A stretch of 58,848 nt of DNA from CACZQA01 sp050943615 (GTDB lineage: Bacteria; Actinomycetota; Coriobacteriia; Coriobacteriales; QAMH01). The translations under genes were made by a program, and so were the position numbers. Under the pieces are notes generated by a model. The model made no database searches. It was not told where the DNA came from and saw only the letters and a list, made by a program, of their open reading frames with translations. Positions 25,934-35,135 of the stretch are shown here, piece after piece; the stretch's first letter is position 1; each line of letters begins with the position of its first letter. The stretch spans positions 1-58,848 of the forward strand of contig JBMNPN010000005.1 in the NCBI GenBank assembly GCA_050943615.1, in the 5' to 3' direction.

Positions 25934-27148
25934 CTACTTGCCCTCGTTGTTCAGGCGCTGACGTGCCCAGACACGGGTCGGCAGGCCATGGATATCGATA
26001 AAACCCTTGGCGCTGTCGCGATCGAAGGTGTCGCCCTCGTCGTAGGTCGCGAGGTTGTAGTCGTACAGCGAGTTGTCAGAACGGCGGCCTACGGTGACGC
26101 AAGAGCCCTTGTAGAAGCGCAGGCGCACATCGCCCGTGAGCACTTCCTGGGTGGTCGCGCAGAAGCCGTCGAGCGCCTCCTTGAGCGGCGAGTACCACTG
26201 TCCGTTGTAGACGAGGTCGGCCCACTTCTGCTCGATGATCGGCTTGAAGTGCAGCACCTCGCGCTCCAGGCAGAGATCCTCGAGCGCCTTGTGCGCGTGG
26301 ATGATGGAGAGCGCACCAGGCACCTCGTAGCACTCGCGGGACTTCAGGCCCACGAGGCGGTTCTCGATCATGTCGACGCGACCGTAGCCGTTACGCCCGG
26401 CGATCTCGTTCATCTTCAAGATGATCTCGAGAAAGCTCATCTTCTTGCCGTCGAGCGCGCAGGGGATGCCCTTCTCGAAGCTGATGACGACGACGTCGCC
26501 TTCGGCAGGTGCCTCGTAGCTCGATTTGGTGAGCGTGTAGATGTCCTCGGGCGGCTCGTTCCAGGGATCTTCGAGCACGCCGCACTCGATGGCGCGGCCC
26601 CAGAGGTTGTCGTCGATGGAATACGGGGAGTCCTTGGTGGTAGGAACCGGCACGCCGTGTTCCTCGGCCCACTTCATCTCGTCGGGGCGAGTGTGCAGGT
26701 CCCATTCGCGCACGGGGGCGATGATCTGGAGCTCCGGGTCGAGCGACTGCACCGCGAGCTCGAAGCGGACCTGGTCGTTGCCCTTGCCCGTGCAGCCATG
26801 TGCGACGTACTTGGCGCCGTATTCGTGCGCGATCTCCACCAGGTGCTTGGCGATGACCGGGCGGGAGAGCGCGCTCACCATGGGGTACTTGTTCTCGTAC
26901 ATGCAGTTGGCGGCCAGCGCCTTGGAAAGAAAGTCGTTGACGAACTCCTCGCGCATGTCGATGGCCAGAGACTCGATCGCGCCGACCTTGAGGGCCTTCT
27001 GGCGCACGAACTCGAGGTCCTGGCGCTCCTGCCCGACATCGCCCACCATCGTGATGACGTCGAGCCCCTTCTCCTCCATCAGCCACTTGATGCAGACCGA
27101 CGTGTCCAAGCCGCCGGAATACGCGAGTACGACCTTGTCCTTTGCCAT
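25934..27148 (-). CDS. argG: Argininosuccinate synthase
   Basis: A 404-residue enzyme joining citrulline and aspartate with ATP to give argininosuccinate. The ATG at 27148 begins MAKDKVVLAYSGGLDTS with the PP-loop nucleotide motif SGGLDTS; an in-frame extension through argR-proximal DNA was rejected. Later family blocks 'AHGCTGKGNDQVRFEL' and 'PYSIDDNLWGRAIECG' are intact. It is the last gene of the arg operon, 70 bases after argR with a stable hairpin between. argH, needed for the next step, is not in the window. Confidence 0.96.
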   Translation of the reverse strand: MAKDKVVLAYSGGLDTSVCIKWLMEEKGLDVITMVGDVGQERQDLEFVRQKALKVGAIESLAIDMREEFVNDFLSKALAANCMYENKYPMVSALSRPVIAKHLVEIAHEYGAKYVAHGCTGKGNDQVRFELAVQSLDPELQIIAPVREWDLHTRPDEMKWAEEHGVPVPTTKDSPYSIDDNLWGRAIECGVLEDPWNEPPEDIYTLTKSSYEAPAEGDVVVISFEKGIPCALDGKKMSFLEIILKMNEIAGRNGYGRVDMIENRLVGLKSRECYEVPGALSIIHAHKALEDLCLEREVLHFKPIIEQKWADLVYNGQWYSPLKEALDGFCATTQEVLTGDVRLRFYKGSCVTVGRRSDNSLYDYNLATYDEGDTFDRDSAKGFIDIHGLPTRVWARQRLNNEGK

Positions 27149-27169
27149 TGATGTGTTCCTTTCGCTTTT

Positions 27170-27197
27170 TCGGGAGGTGCCTGTCTTCGCCTCCCGA
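27170..27197 (-). other. Hairpin between argR and argG
   Basis: TCGGGAGG and CCTCCCGA pair perfectly around 12 bases in the only sizeable gap within the arg operon. No T run follows in the transcribed sense, so processing or differential stability of argG mRNA is more likely than termination. Confidence 0.5.
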
Positions 27198-27218
27198 GCT
27201 TTCCACCTTTGAAAATGT

Positions 27219-27659
27219 CTAGCGCTGCCTGCCCGAGACGAGCTGGTCGACGCTTTCCTGGAAGCGCGCGCCGGCCTCGTCGTCTTCGGTGATGACCAGG
27301 ATCGTGTCATCGCCCGCGATGCTGCCGAGCACGCCATCGCGGGCGGCGGCGTCGAGCGCGGCCGCAACGGTGTTCGCCGATCCCGGGCTCGTGAAGATCA
27401 GCACCTGGTTTCCCGCGCGGCGCGTCCCCGTTGCCGAATGGGCGACGAGCTCGTTGAAGCGCAGGTCCTCGGGAACCGCATAATACCCGGCCGGGTCCTT
27501 TTCGAGTCCCAGGTCGGAGACATCGCGCGAAATTGTCGCCTGCGTGACGTCGGTGCCCTGCTCGGAGAGGGCATCGACGAGCTGGGCCTGGGTTCGAACC
27601 CGCTCCGTTCTCACCAGCGTTCGGATGAGGCGCTGGCGTTCCTCACGAGAAATTGCCAT
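27219..27659 (-). CDS. argR: Arginine repressor
   Basis: 146 residues, the normal ArgR size. An N-terminal winged HTH ('TQAQLVDALSEQGTDVTQAT' then ISRD) precedes a C-terminal hexamer/arginine-binding domain with 'GSANTVAAALD' and 'GSIAGDDTILVI'. The arginine-bound form represses arg genes. It is encoded inside the operon it presumably controls, 3 bases after argF, giving an autoregulatory loop. Confidence 0.95.
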   Translation of the reverse strand: MAISREERQRLIRTLVRTERVRTQAQLVDALSEQGTDVTQATISRDVSDLGLEKDPAGYYAVPEDLRFNELVAHSATGTRRAGNQVLIFTSPGSANTVAAALDAAARDGVLGSIAGDDTILVITEDDEAGARFQESVDQLVSGRQR

Positions 27660-27662
27660 GTT

Positions 27663-28604
27663 CTATTCTCCCATCAAAAGCGAGAGCAGCGCCTTTTGCG
27701 CGTGCAGCCGGTTTTCCGCCTCGTCGAAGATCACCGACTGCGGGCCGTCCATGACGGCGTCGGTGACCTCCTCGCCTCGATGCGCGGGCAGGCAGTGCAT
27801 GAAGATCGCGTCCTTCTTGGCATGTGCCATGAGCGCGTCGTTGACCTGGAAGCCCTCGAACTCCTGCACGCGCCTGTCGTGCTCTGCCTCGTCTCCCATG
27901 GACGTCCAGGTGTCCGTGAGCACGATATCGGCGCCGGTCACGGCCTCGACGGGGTCTTCGAAAAGCTCGATGGTGCCGCCGGTCTCCTTGCCGCGCTCGC
28001 GTGCCTCGGCCACCACGTCGGCATCGGTCGGGTGCGTTGCCGGACATCCGATGCGCACGTGCATGCCCGTGAGCGCCGCGAGCTCGACGTAGGTGTTGGA
28101 CATGTTATTTCCATCGCCCACGTAGGCGAGCGTGAGCCCCTTGAGCTCGCCTTTGTGCTCGCGGATCGTGAGCGCATCGGCAAGTCCCTGGCAGGGGTGA
28201 TAGTCGTCGGTGAGCGCGTTGATGACGGGAATCTCCGTGTTGTCGGCGATTTCCTGGACTTTCGCCTGCTCGAAGGTGCGGATCACGATTGCGTCCACGA
28301 AGCGCTCGAGCACGTGGGTCGTGTCGGCCACCGTCTCGCCGCGCGAGAAAGCGGAGTGGTCGTCCGACATGACGAGCGGATGGGCGCCGAGCCGCGCCGT
28401 CCCGATCTCGAAGCTCGAGCGGGTGCGGAGCGAGGGCTTCTCCAGGATGATCGCCACGGCCTTTCCCTTCTGCGGAGCATCGTGGATGCCGGCGGCCCAG
28501 TCGGCCTTCTGCTTTGCCGCCGTGTCGAGCACGAGGTTGAACTCCTCGACGCTCAAGTCGAGAAGCCTCAGCAGGTCGCGTCCGGCAAGTGTGTTCTCAG
28601 CCAT
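27663..28604 (-). CDS. argF: Ornithine carbamoyltransferase
   Basis: A 313-residue cytoplasmic enzyme forming citrulline from ornithine and carbamoyl phosphate. The carbamoyl phosphate loop is 'PSLRTRSSFEIG' (SLRTR in place of the commoner STRTR) and the ornithine/catalytic loop is 'HCLPAHRGEEV'. The start abuts the argD stop. Its biosynthetic operon position supports an anabolic (argF) rather than catabolic role. Confidence 0.95.
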   Translation of the reverse strand: MAENTLAGRDLLRLLDLSVEEFNLVLDTAAKQKADWAAGIHDAPQKGKAVAIILEKPSLRTRSSFEIGTARLGAHPLVMSDDHSAFSRGETVADTTHVLERFVDAIVIRTFEQAKVQEIADNTEIPVINALTDDYHPCQGLADALTIREHKGELKGLTLAYVGDGNNMSNTYVELAALTGMHVRIGCPATHPTDADVVAEARERGKETGGTIELFEDPVEAVTGADIVLTDTWTSMGDEAEHDRRVQEFEGFQVNDALMAHAKKDAIFMHCLPAHRGEEVTDAVMDGPQSVIFDEAENRLHAQKALLSLLMGE

Positions 28605-29822
28605 CTAGCATGCCTCCTCATAGCACGTGGGAAGGGCCGCGATGAGCGCGTCCACATCTTCCTTTTGAATGGTAAGCGGCGGCAGGAAGCGAAGGATGTC
28701 TGCCGCCGGGGAATTCAGGACGAAGCCGTGAGCGAGCGCCGCGTCGACGACACCGGCTGCCACGGGTTTCTCGAGTGAGACGCCAACCATGAGGCCCTCG
28801 CCACGCACGTCGGTCACAAAGGGAAGCGTTGCGAGCTTCTCGCGAAAGTATGCGCCCGTCTCGCGCACGTGCTCGAGAAAGCCCGGCTCGCACATGATCT
28901 GCGTCGTGGCATCCGCTGCGGCGCAGGCGAGGTTGCTTCCGCCGAACGTCGAGCCGTGCATGCCCGGCTGCATGAGCTGGGCGATGTCGTCGCGTGCCGC
29001 GAACGCGCCCATCGGAAAGCCATCGCCGATGCCCTTTGCCAAGGAGACGATGTCCGGTTCGACGCCGAAGGTCTGGAAGGCAAAGTAATCGCCCGTGCGG
29101 CAAAAGCCCGTCTGCACCTCGTCGACCAGGAGCAGCATGTTGTGCTCGCGCGTGAGCTCGCGCACGCCCTTAAGGTACTCGCGCGTGCAGGGCCACACGC
29201 CCGCCTCGCCCTGGATGCACTCGACCATGACCGCCACCGGGGCGAGTCCGTCGATGGGCTCGTCGATGACCGCCTCGAGAGCATCGAGGTCGTTGATGGG
29301 GACGCTCCCGAAACCGGCCGGCAACGGCGCGAAGGGGTCTTGCTTTGCGTCCTGGGCCGTGGCCGACAGCGTCGCGAGCGTTCGCCCGTGGAAGGAATGG
29401 TCGAGCGTGATGATGCCGCAGGCGCCGTCTTTGTGCACCTTGCCCCAGCGGCGCGCGTTCTTGATCATGCCCTCGTTCGCCTCGGCGCCCGAGTTGGCAA
29501 AGAAGATGCGCCAATCCGTGTCCGAGTCGCCTTTGAGCATGGTGCAGATGCGCTCGGCAGCCTGCCCGCGGTGCTCGATGTAGTAGTAGTTGCTCACGTG
29601 GACGAGCTTGTCGGCCTGGTCCTTGATGGCAGCGACGACCTTGGGGTTGTTGTGCCCGACGCTGCACACGCCGATGCCGGCGAGAAAGTCGGTGTACTCC
29701 TTGCCATCGTCGTCGTACAGGCGCGTGTCGGCACCGCGCACGAACTCGACCGGCTTGCGCTTGAAGGTCTGCATGAGGTAGCGCGCGTCGAGGTCCTTTT
29801 GCTCTTCGAATGACTGGCCCAT
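28605..29822 (-). CDS. argD: Acetylornithine aminotransferase
   Basis: A 405-residue class III PLP aminotransferase converting N-acetylglutamate semialdehyde to N-acetylornithine. 'FFANSGAEANEGMIKNARRW' is the phosphate-binding region and the PLP lysine lies in 'SLAKGIGDGFPMGA'. It starts 6 bases after argB and its stop touches argF, indicating translational coupling. Confidence 0.95.
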   Translation of the reverse strand: MGQSFEEQKDLDARYLMQTFKRKPVEFVRGADTRLYDDDGKEYTDFLAGIGVCSVGHNNPKVVAAIKDQADKLVHVSNYYYIEHRGQAAERICTMLKGDSDTDWRIFFANSGAEANEGMIKNARRWGKVHKDGACGIITLDHSFHGRTLATLSATAQDAKQDPFAPLPAGFGSVPINDLDALEAVIDEPIDGLAPVAVMVECIQGEAGVWPCTREYLKGVRELTREHNMLLLVDEVQTGFCRTGDYFAFQTFGVEPDIVSLAKGIGDGFPMGAFAARDDIAQLMQPGMHGSTFGGSNLACAAADATTQIMCEPGFLEHVRETGAYFREKLATLPFVTDVRGEGLMVGVSLEKPVAAGVVDAALAHGFVLNSPAADILRFLPPLTIQKEDVDALIAALPTCYEEAC

Positions 29823-29828
29823 GTTCGC

Positions 29829-30821
29829 CTAGCTCCTTCCTATGGACTGGATTGACCGCTCGAGCTTGCTTGCAAAGTTGCTGACCGGGGCCTCGACGAA
29901 GCCCGGGTCAACCGAATCGTCGTGGTGGCGCATGACCATCGTGCCGACGCCTTCATCGGTGAAGATCTCGAGCACGAGGGAATGCGGCGTGGTTCCATTG
30001 ATGATGTGCGCCTTCTTGACGCCGGCGGAAAGCGCGGTGACGCAGGCGTTGATCTTGGGAATCATGCCCGACGACATCGTACCCGATTCGGCAAGTTCGA
30101 CGACCTCGGAAAGAGAGGCACGCAGCACGAGCGTCGACTTATCGGAAAAGTCGGTATACAGCCCGTCGACATCGGTGATGAAGACGATCTTCTGCGCGCC
30201 GATGGCCGCGGCAATCTCTCCTGCGGCGGTGTCGGCGTTGATGTTGAAGTCGCCGTCCTCGCCGTAGCCGACTGTCGCGATGACCGGGATGTAGTCGGTG
30301 TGGATGAGGTCCTCGATGAGCGTGGTGTCGATCTTTCTCACCTTGCCGACGCGGCGCGAGGTCGGGCTCAGGGGCTCGGCCTGGATGATCTTTGCATCGG
30401 CACCGTTCAGGCCGACGGCAACCGAGCCGTGGCGGTTGATCGCGCTCACGAGCTCCTGGTTCACCTGGCCGATGAGCGTCATCTTGACGATCTCCATCGT
30501 CTCCTCGTCGGTGACGCGCAGGCCGTTCTCGAACTTGACGGGCAGGCCCACGCGCTCGAGCATTGCGTTGATGTTGGGGCCACCGCCGTGCACGATCACG
30601 GGGTTGGCGCCCATGAGCTTGAGCATGATGATGTCGTCGACGACGGCGTCGCGCAGCTCGCCTGCCACCATGGCCGCGCCACCGTACTTGATGACGACGG
30701 TCTTGCCGGTGATGTCCTCGATCCAGGGCAGTGCCTCGATGAGCACCTTGGCACGTGCCGCGTGCGAGAGGTCACCCACCTTGTCGATATCGATCTCGGC
30801 TGATTTGTTCCGATACAGCAT
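29829..30821 (-). CDS. argB: Acetylglutamate kinase
   Basis: A 330-residue amino-acid kinase phosphorylating N-acetylglutamate. It shows 'VVIKYGGAAM', the glycine loop 'VIVHGGGPNINAML' and 'GMIPKINACVTALSAGVKKA'. A long N-terminal segment ahead of the kinase core suits the hexameric arginine-inhibited type, so feedback control by arginine is likely. It follows argJ by 18 bases. Confidence 0.95.
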   Translation of the reverse strand: MLYRNKSAEIDIDKVGDLSHAARAKVLIEALPWIEDITGKTVVIKYGGAAMVAGELRDAVVDDIIMLKLMGANPVIVHGGGPNINAMLERVGLPVKFENGLRVTDEETMEIVKMTLIGQVNQELVSAINRHGSVAVGLNGADAKIIQAEPLSPTSRRVGKVRKIDTTLIEDLIHTDYIPVIATVGYGEDGDFNINADTAAGEIAAAIGAQKIVFITDVDGLYTDFSDKSTLVLRASLSEVVELAESGTMSSGMIPKINACVTALSAGVKKAHIINGTTPHSLVLEIFTDEGVGTMVMRHHDDSVDPGFVEAPVSNFASKLERSIQSIGRS

Positions 30822-30839
30822 CTCGGGTCCTTTTTCAGT

Positions 30840-32078
30840 CTAGCTGCGGTAATCCGCGTTGATGTGAATGTACTCGTGCGTGAGGTCGCAGGTCCAGATC
30901 GAGGTCTCGGCCTCTCCCTGGCCAAGGTCGACGTCGATGACGATCTCGTCCTGCTCGAAGCGCTTGAGCGCCTCGTCTTCGTCGAAGGCGACCGGCAGGC
31001 CGTCTCGCAGGACGGGCATCTCCATGATGTCGATATCGACGTCCTCCTGCTCGAAGGTGGCACCGCTTCGCCCCAGGGCGGCGGCGATGCGGCCCCAGTT
31101 GCAGTCATGGCCGGCAATGGCGGTCTTGACGAGCGGCGAGTTTGCCACGGTGCGCGCTGCCAGGTCGGCATCCGCTTCGTCTTTTGCACCGCGCACATTG
31201 ACGGTGACGAGCTTGGTCGCGCCCTCGCCATCGGCCGCGATCTGGCGCGCGAGGTTCTGGCAGAGCGCATCGAGCGCAGCGGAAAGCGCCTCGAAGAGCT
31301 CCGATTCCAGACCCGGCACACCTTGTGCGGCGACCGCGTCCCCGACCGCTCCGCTCGAAAGGAAGAAGACGCTGTCGTTGGTGGAGGTGTCGGAATCGAC
31401 CGTCACCTTGTTGAACGAGACGTCGACGGCTGCCTTGAGCGCCGTCTGGGCAGAAGCGCTCTCGACGGGGCAGTCGGTCGCGATGACCGCAAGCATTGTG
31501 GCCATGTTGGGCGAGATCATGCCCGAGCCCTTGCACATGCCGCCGATATGGTAGGTCGCGCCCGCGACCTCGAAGGTGAACGCGCACTCCTTGGGATGCG
31601 TGTCAGTGGTCATGATTGCCTGGGCAGCCGCATGCCCGCCCTCGTCCGTCAGCCCCTCCACGAGCGTTCCCATGCCCGTCTCGAAGGGCTCGAGGGGAAG
31701 CGACACGCCGATGACGCCGGTCGAGGCGACGAAGACCTCGTCGTCACTCAGGTCGAGCGCCTGCGCGCAGAGTTCTGCGCTACGAACAGCTGTCATAATG
31801 CCGGGATTTCCGGTCGCGGCGTTCGCGATGCCCGAGTTGAGTAGCACGGCGCGGCCCCGCTTGCCCTCTCTCACCTTGCGCGAGACCTGCACGGGAGCAG
31901 CGCAGAACTTGTTCTGTGTGAAGACGGCGGCGGAGCTTGCGTGGGGGCCGTCGGCCACCACGAGCGCCGTGTCGAGCCTCTCGGGGTCCTTGCGAAACCC
32001 GAGATGGGCCCCGACGGCGCGGATGCCCGTCGGAGCGGTGACGCCGCCTTCGATATAGGTAAGGTCGCAATAGGTCAT
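30840..32078 (-). CDS. argJ: Bifunctional glutamate N-acetyltransferase/ornithine acetyltransferase
   Basis: A 412-residue ArgJ, which recycles acetyl groups from acetylornithine to glutamate. The autocleavage site lies in 'KGSGMISPNMATMLAVIATD', where the Thr of ATML becomes the N-terminal nucleophile of the beta chain. Conserved 'CNWGRIAAALGRSG' lies near the C-terminus. Its presence explains why no separate argA or argE is seen. It follows argC by 12 bases. Confidence 0.95.
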   Translation of the reverse strand: MTYCDLTYIEGGVTAPTGIRAVGAHLGFRKDPERLDTALVVADGPHASSAAVFTQNKFCAAPVQVSRKVREGKRGRAVLLNSGIANAATGNPGIMTAVRSAELCAQALDLSDDEVFVASTGVIGVSLPLEPFETGMGTLVEGLTDEGGHAAAQAIMTTDTHPKECAFTFEVAGATYHIGGMCKGSGMISPNMATMLAVIATDCPVESASAQTALKAAVDVSFNKVTVDSDTSTNDSVFFLSSGAVGDAVAAQGVPGLESELFEALSAALDALCQNLARQIAADGEGATKLVTVNVRGAKDEADADLAARTVANSPLVKTAIAGHDCNWGRIAAALGRSGATFEQEDVDIDIMEMPVLRDGLPVAFDEDEALKRFEQDEIVIDVDLGQGEAETSIWTCDLTHEYIHINADYRS

Positions 32079-32090
32079 GTGCCAGTCCTC

Positions 32091-33131
32091 TCAGACCACG
32101 GGGATGGACGGGGTCAGGCCGGAGACTTCCGGAAAACCGCAGACGAGGTTTGCCGCCTGGATCGCCTGACCGGCGGCGCCCTTCACGAGATTGTCGATGG
32201 CGCAGCTCGCGATGAGCACTGGTGCGTCGGGAGCCGGCATGACCCCTACCTGCGCGCGGTTGCTGCCCTCGACCCACGCCGTCTGGGGCATCTGCCCTGC
32301 GGGGCGTACCGACACGAAGGGCTCGCCCTCATAGCGCTCGGCATAAATTTCGTGGACCTCTTCGCAGCTCACCTTGCGGGCAAGCGGGATGTAGACCGTG
32401 GAGAGCAGCCCGCGGACCATGGGAACGAGGTGCGGGGCGAAGACCAGGTCGACTTCGTGGCCCGCGACCTGCGCAAGCGTCTGGGCGATCTCGGGGCTGT
32501 GCCGGTGCGGCAGCCCGTAGAGCCCGACGGATTCATCGGCGTTGCAGAAGTGCGTCTTGGCACTCGCCTTGCGGCCCGCGCCCGAAACGCCCGAGAGCGC
32601 CGAGGCGATGACCGTCCCCCCGCCGAGCAGACCGGCCTCGATCGCGGGGATGGTGGCCAGGGCGGTCGCGGTGGGATAGCAGCCCGGGCAGGCGACAAGG
32701 GCGGGAGACGCCACGAGTTTCTCGCGGTTCAGCTCGGGCAATCCGTAGACTGCCTGGCCGAGCAGGTCGGGGCTCGTGTGCTCGACGCCGTACCACTTCT
32801 CGTAGACCTTCGGGTCCTTGATGCGGTAGTCGGCCGAAAGGTCGATGACCGTAAGGCCGCGCTCGAGGAGCTTTGGCGTCATGGCGAGCGATGCCGTATG
32901 GGGAACGGCGAGGAACGCGAGCTCTGCCTTCGAGGCGATGATGTCGATATCGTGTGCATCGAAGACGAGGTCGGTGATGCCCGAGAGCGCGGGATAGAGC
33001 TCCGAGATCGGCTTTCCCTCATCGCTTGAGGAGGTGATGCAGGTCAGCTCGAAGTCGGGGTGCGCGAGAAGAAGGCGCACCGCCTCGACTCCGGCATAAC
33101 CGGCAGCTCCGACGACCGCGACCTTCACCAT
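32091..33131 (-). CDS. argC: N-acetyl-gamma-glutamyl-phosphate reductase
   Basis: A 346-residue NADPH-dependent reductase. The Rossmann start is 'VAVVGAAGYAGVEAVRLL', the catalytic Cys is in 'VACPGCYPTATALA' and the conserved His block is 'GLPHRHSPEI'. It is the first gene of argCJBDFRG. The ATG at 33131 has AAGGAG nine bases upstream. The AT-rich DNA before it is the probable regulated promoter. Confidence 0.95.
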   Translation of the reverse strand: MVKVAVVGAAGYAGVEAVRLLLAHPDFELTCITSSSDEGKPISELYPALSGITDLVFDAHDIDIIASKAELAFLAVPHTASLAMTPKLLERGLTVIDLSADYRIKDPKVYEKWYGVEHTSPDLLGQAVYGLPELNREKLVASPALVACPGCYPTATALATIPAIEAGLLGGGTVIASALSGVSGAGRKASAKTHFCNADESVGLYGLPHRHSPEIAQTLAQVAGHEVDLVFAPHLVPMVRGLLSTVYIPLARKVSCEEVHEIYAERYEGEPFVSVRPAGQMPQTAWVEGSNRAQVGVMPAPDAPVLIASCAIDNLVKGAAGQAIQAANLVCGFPEVSGLTPSIPVV

Positions 33132-33519
33132 GGCTATTCTCCTTCACAATGGCTATTATTGAGACGAGGGCACTTCACATGCTCAGTGCGAACATTCTGC
33201 TCGTTCTCTTCCAACTTATCAATAGAATACCGATGATTATTCATATTATTTGCATTTAATTTCTGATTTATTCGATAAATCTGAATATTGATGGAATTAA
33301 TTTTCGCTATTACAGTCGGTACAACGGAAGTCACAATTCTGGCCCCTTGCCTAGCGATAGAAAGCACTAATACTAGTCGCGAATTCTGCTGTACCATTTG
33401 ACAGTAGCTCCCTATGCAATCGAATCCTGCAGAGAGCATCGAAATGCCATGTCATTGCCCCTGTTCGGCGCCGCAGATGGGGCGTTTCGATCCAGTGCCA
33501 CGGTGAGAAAGGAAGACGA
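33132..33519 (-). promoter_or_regulatory. AT-rich control region between argC and the SixA-CHAD gene
   Basis: This 388-base divergent region contains an AT-rich island (about 33220-33310) that contrasts with the flanks. It holds several ARG-box-like half sites (ATTCAT, TGCAT, TGAATATT) near 33238-33292, consistent with ArgR binding upstream of argC, but no full consensus box could be certified. On the minus strand TTGTAC, 17 bases, ATTAAT (33297-33325) is a weak promoter candidate. A 101-codon open frame here looks non-coding. Confidence 0.4.
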
Positions 33520-35043
33520 ATGTACCTCGTATTGCTTCGCCACGGTCAGGCAGAGGATGCCACCGACTTCATCACCGACGAGAACCGAAAGCTCACCGAA
33601 GCCGGCATCCGCGCCCTGCGCGCGACGCTTCCCACGACCTTTGGGCTGCTTCCCGCACAGGGGAAGATCACCGTCTGGACAAGTCCGCTCGTCCGCGCGC
33701 GCCAGACTGCGGACATCGCGCTTGCCGCCATCGAGGACACGTGCGGCAAGAAGCGCCTCACGCACCGCGAGCCGCTCTGCTCGGATTCGCTGGCGGATAT
33801 CGAGATAGAAGATGCGCTCGTCGAACTCGGCAACTACTTCAAGCGCTGCACCGCATCTTTTTCCGAACCGGGCGACGGCGCCGACCTTTCCGATGACCGG
33901 GCAAGCAAGCTCGCACAGCTCGAAGACGAGACGCTCGTCCTGGTGGGCCACAACCCGCAAATGGGACTGCTGGCAAAGCACCTCTCCGACAACAACGTGC
34001 ATTTCAAGAAGGGGGCGCTCGCCTGCCTCTATTTCGACTCGGATGCCGTGCTGCGCATCATGGATGCGAGCGCAGACGATGAAATGGCCGCGAGTCTCGA
34101 CAGCTCTGGACAGGTACGCTGGTTCGTGCAGGGACCGATGTACAAACGCTGGAAGACGCTCATCGAGCTCGAGGACATTCTCAAGCGCGGCTTTGACAAG
34201 GTCAGAAAGGAGTTCTCGCGCTTTATCGACAGCCCCGAAGATCCAGATGCCGTGCACGACCTGCGCGTGGCGATTCGCACGCTGCGCTCACTCGTCTCCT
34301 TTGTCGGGCCCTACCAGAAGGAAAAGCAGAACCGCAAGATGCAGGAGATGCTGCGCTCGATCGTGCGCAAGCTCTCCCAGCTGCGCGAATACGACGTCCT
34401 CATCGAAAAAGCAGCAGACGTCGATATCGACCTCGGCTCCCCCGTCGGCGAGCTCGTCCCACCCGAGAAGTTAAACGAGCAGCTCGACCGCAGGCGCGAA
34501 AAAGAGCAGGGCGAGGTGCTCCGCACCCTCTCGCGTCGCGGCACCGAGCAGCTGAAGGACCTGGACAAGGAATTCTCCCACATCACGTGGAGAAGCGACA
34601 TCGAGAAACGGGGTCTGAGCCTCGATGAGCTCAACCTGCACTTCGATGACATGGCAACGGATTTCTTTGCCAGCTACCACGCACTCGACCTTTCAGATGC
34701 CGACAGGACCCACAAGGTGCGCAAGCGGGCAAAGCAGGTCCGCTACGTCGCGAGCAAGATGAAACCGCTGCTCGGCGACAAGGCCGAGACGGTGACCGAG
34801 ATGAAGGCGATCCAAGACCAACTCGGCGAGCTTTGCGATGCGCGCGTCAACACCCGCATGCTCGGTGGCCTCGTGCAAGAAGGCGACAAGCTGTCCGATG
34901 TCGCCCGCTGGCAGGCAGGCAAGCTGCTCGTCAAAGAACAGGGAAACGAGCAGCGCATCCTCGATGAGCTGGCCGAGAAGCGCGACACCGCAGAAGATGG
35001 TGGAGCGGATGCGCCAGGTGAAGAGGGCACCCCCGGGGAGTAG
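33520..35043 (+). CDS. SixA-type histidine phosphatase fused to a CHAD domain
   Basis: A 507-residue two-domain protein. Residues 1 to about 180 form a phosphohistidine phosphatase: 'MYLVLLRHGQAEDATD' with the RHG catalytic motif, 'VWTSPLVRARQTADIAL', and the second His in 'LVLVGHNPQMGLLA'. The rest is a CHAD helical domain with the conserved basic/His helices 'AVHDLRVAIRTLRSL' and 'HKVRKRAKQVRYVASKMK'. CHAD domains bind polyphosphate or occur on polyphosphate granules, so this enzyme may dephosphorylate a target at polyphosphate; that is inference. Long charged coil-like stretches lie between. A TTGACA at 33397 may be its -35. Confidence 0.9.
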   Translation: MYLVLLRHGQAEDATDFITDENRKLTEAGIRALRATLPTTFGLLPAQGKITVWTSPLVRARQTADIALAAIEDTCGKKRLTHREPLCSDSLADIEIEDALVELGNYFKRCTASFSEPGDGADLSDDRASKLAQLEDETLVLVGHNPQMGLLAKHLSDNNVHFKKGALACLYFDSDAVLRIMDASADDEMAASLDSSGQVRWFVQGPMYKRWKTLIELEDILKRGFDKVRKEFSRFIDSPEDPDAVHDLRVAIRTLRSLVSFVGPYQKEKQNRKMQEMLRSIVRKLSQLREYDVLIEKAADVDIDLGSPVGELVPPEKLNEQLDRRREKEQGEVLRTLSRRGTEQLKDLDKEFSHITWRSDIEKRGLSLDELNLHFDDMATDFFASYHALDLSDADRTHKVRKRAKQVRYVASKMKPLLGDKAETVTEMKAIQDQLGELCDARVNTRMLGGLVQEGDKLSDVARWQAGKLLVKEQGNEQRILDELAEKRDTAEDGGADAPGEEGTPGE

Positions 35044-35135
35044 AGAGCAAAGACCATGCGATTTTATGCCCCTCGCCTGCCGTTTCAAGCAGGTCAGAGC
35101 CCCGTTTCCCTGATAGCGTCCGCGATGTGGAGCTG

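Noticed and set aside
33134..33439. 101-codon minus-strand frame upstream of argC
   Set aside because: Asn/Ile-rich composition from AT-rich intergenic DNA, no ribosome site, no similarity; more likely a control region.
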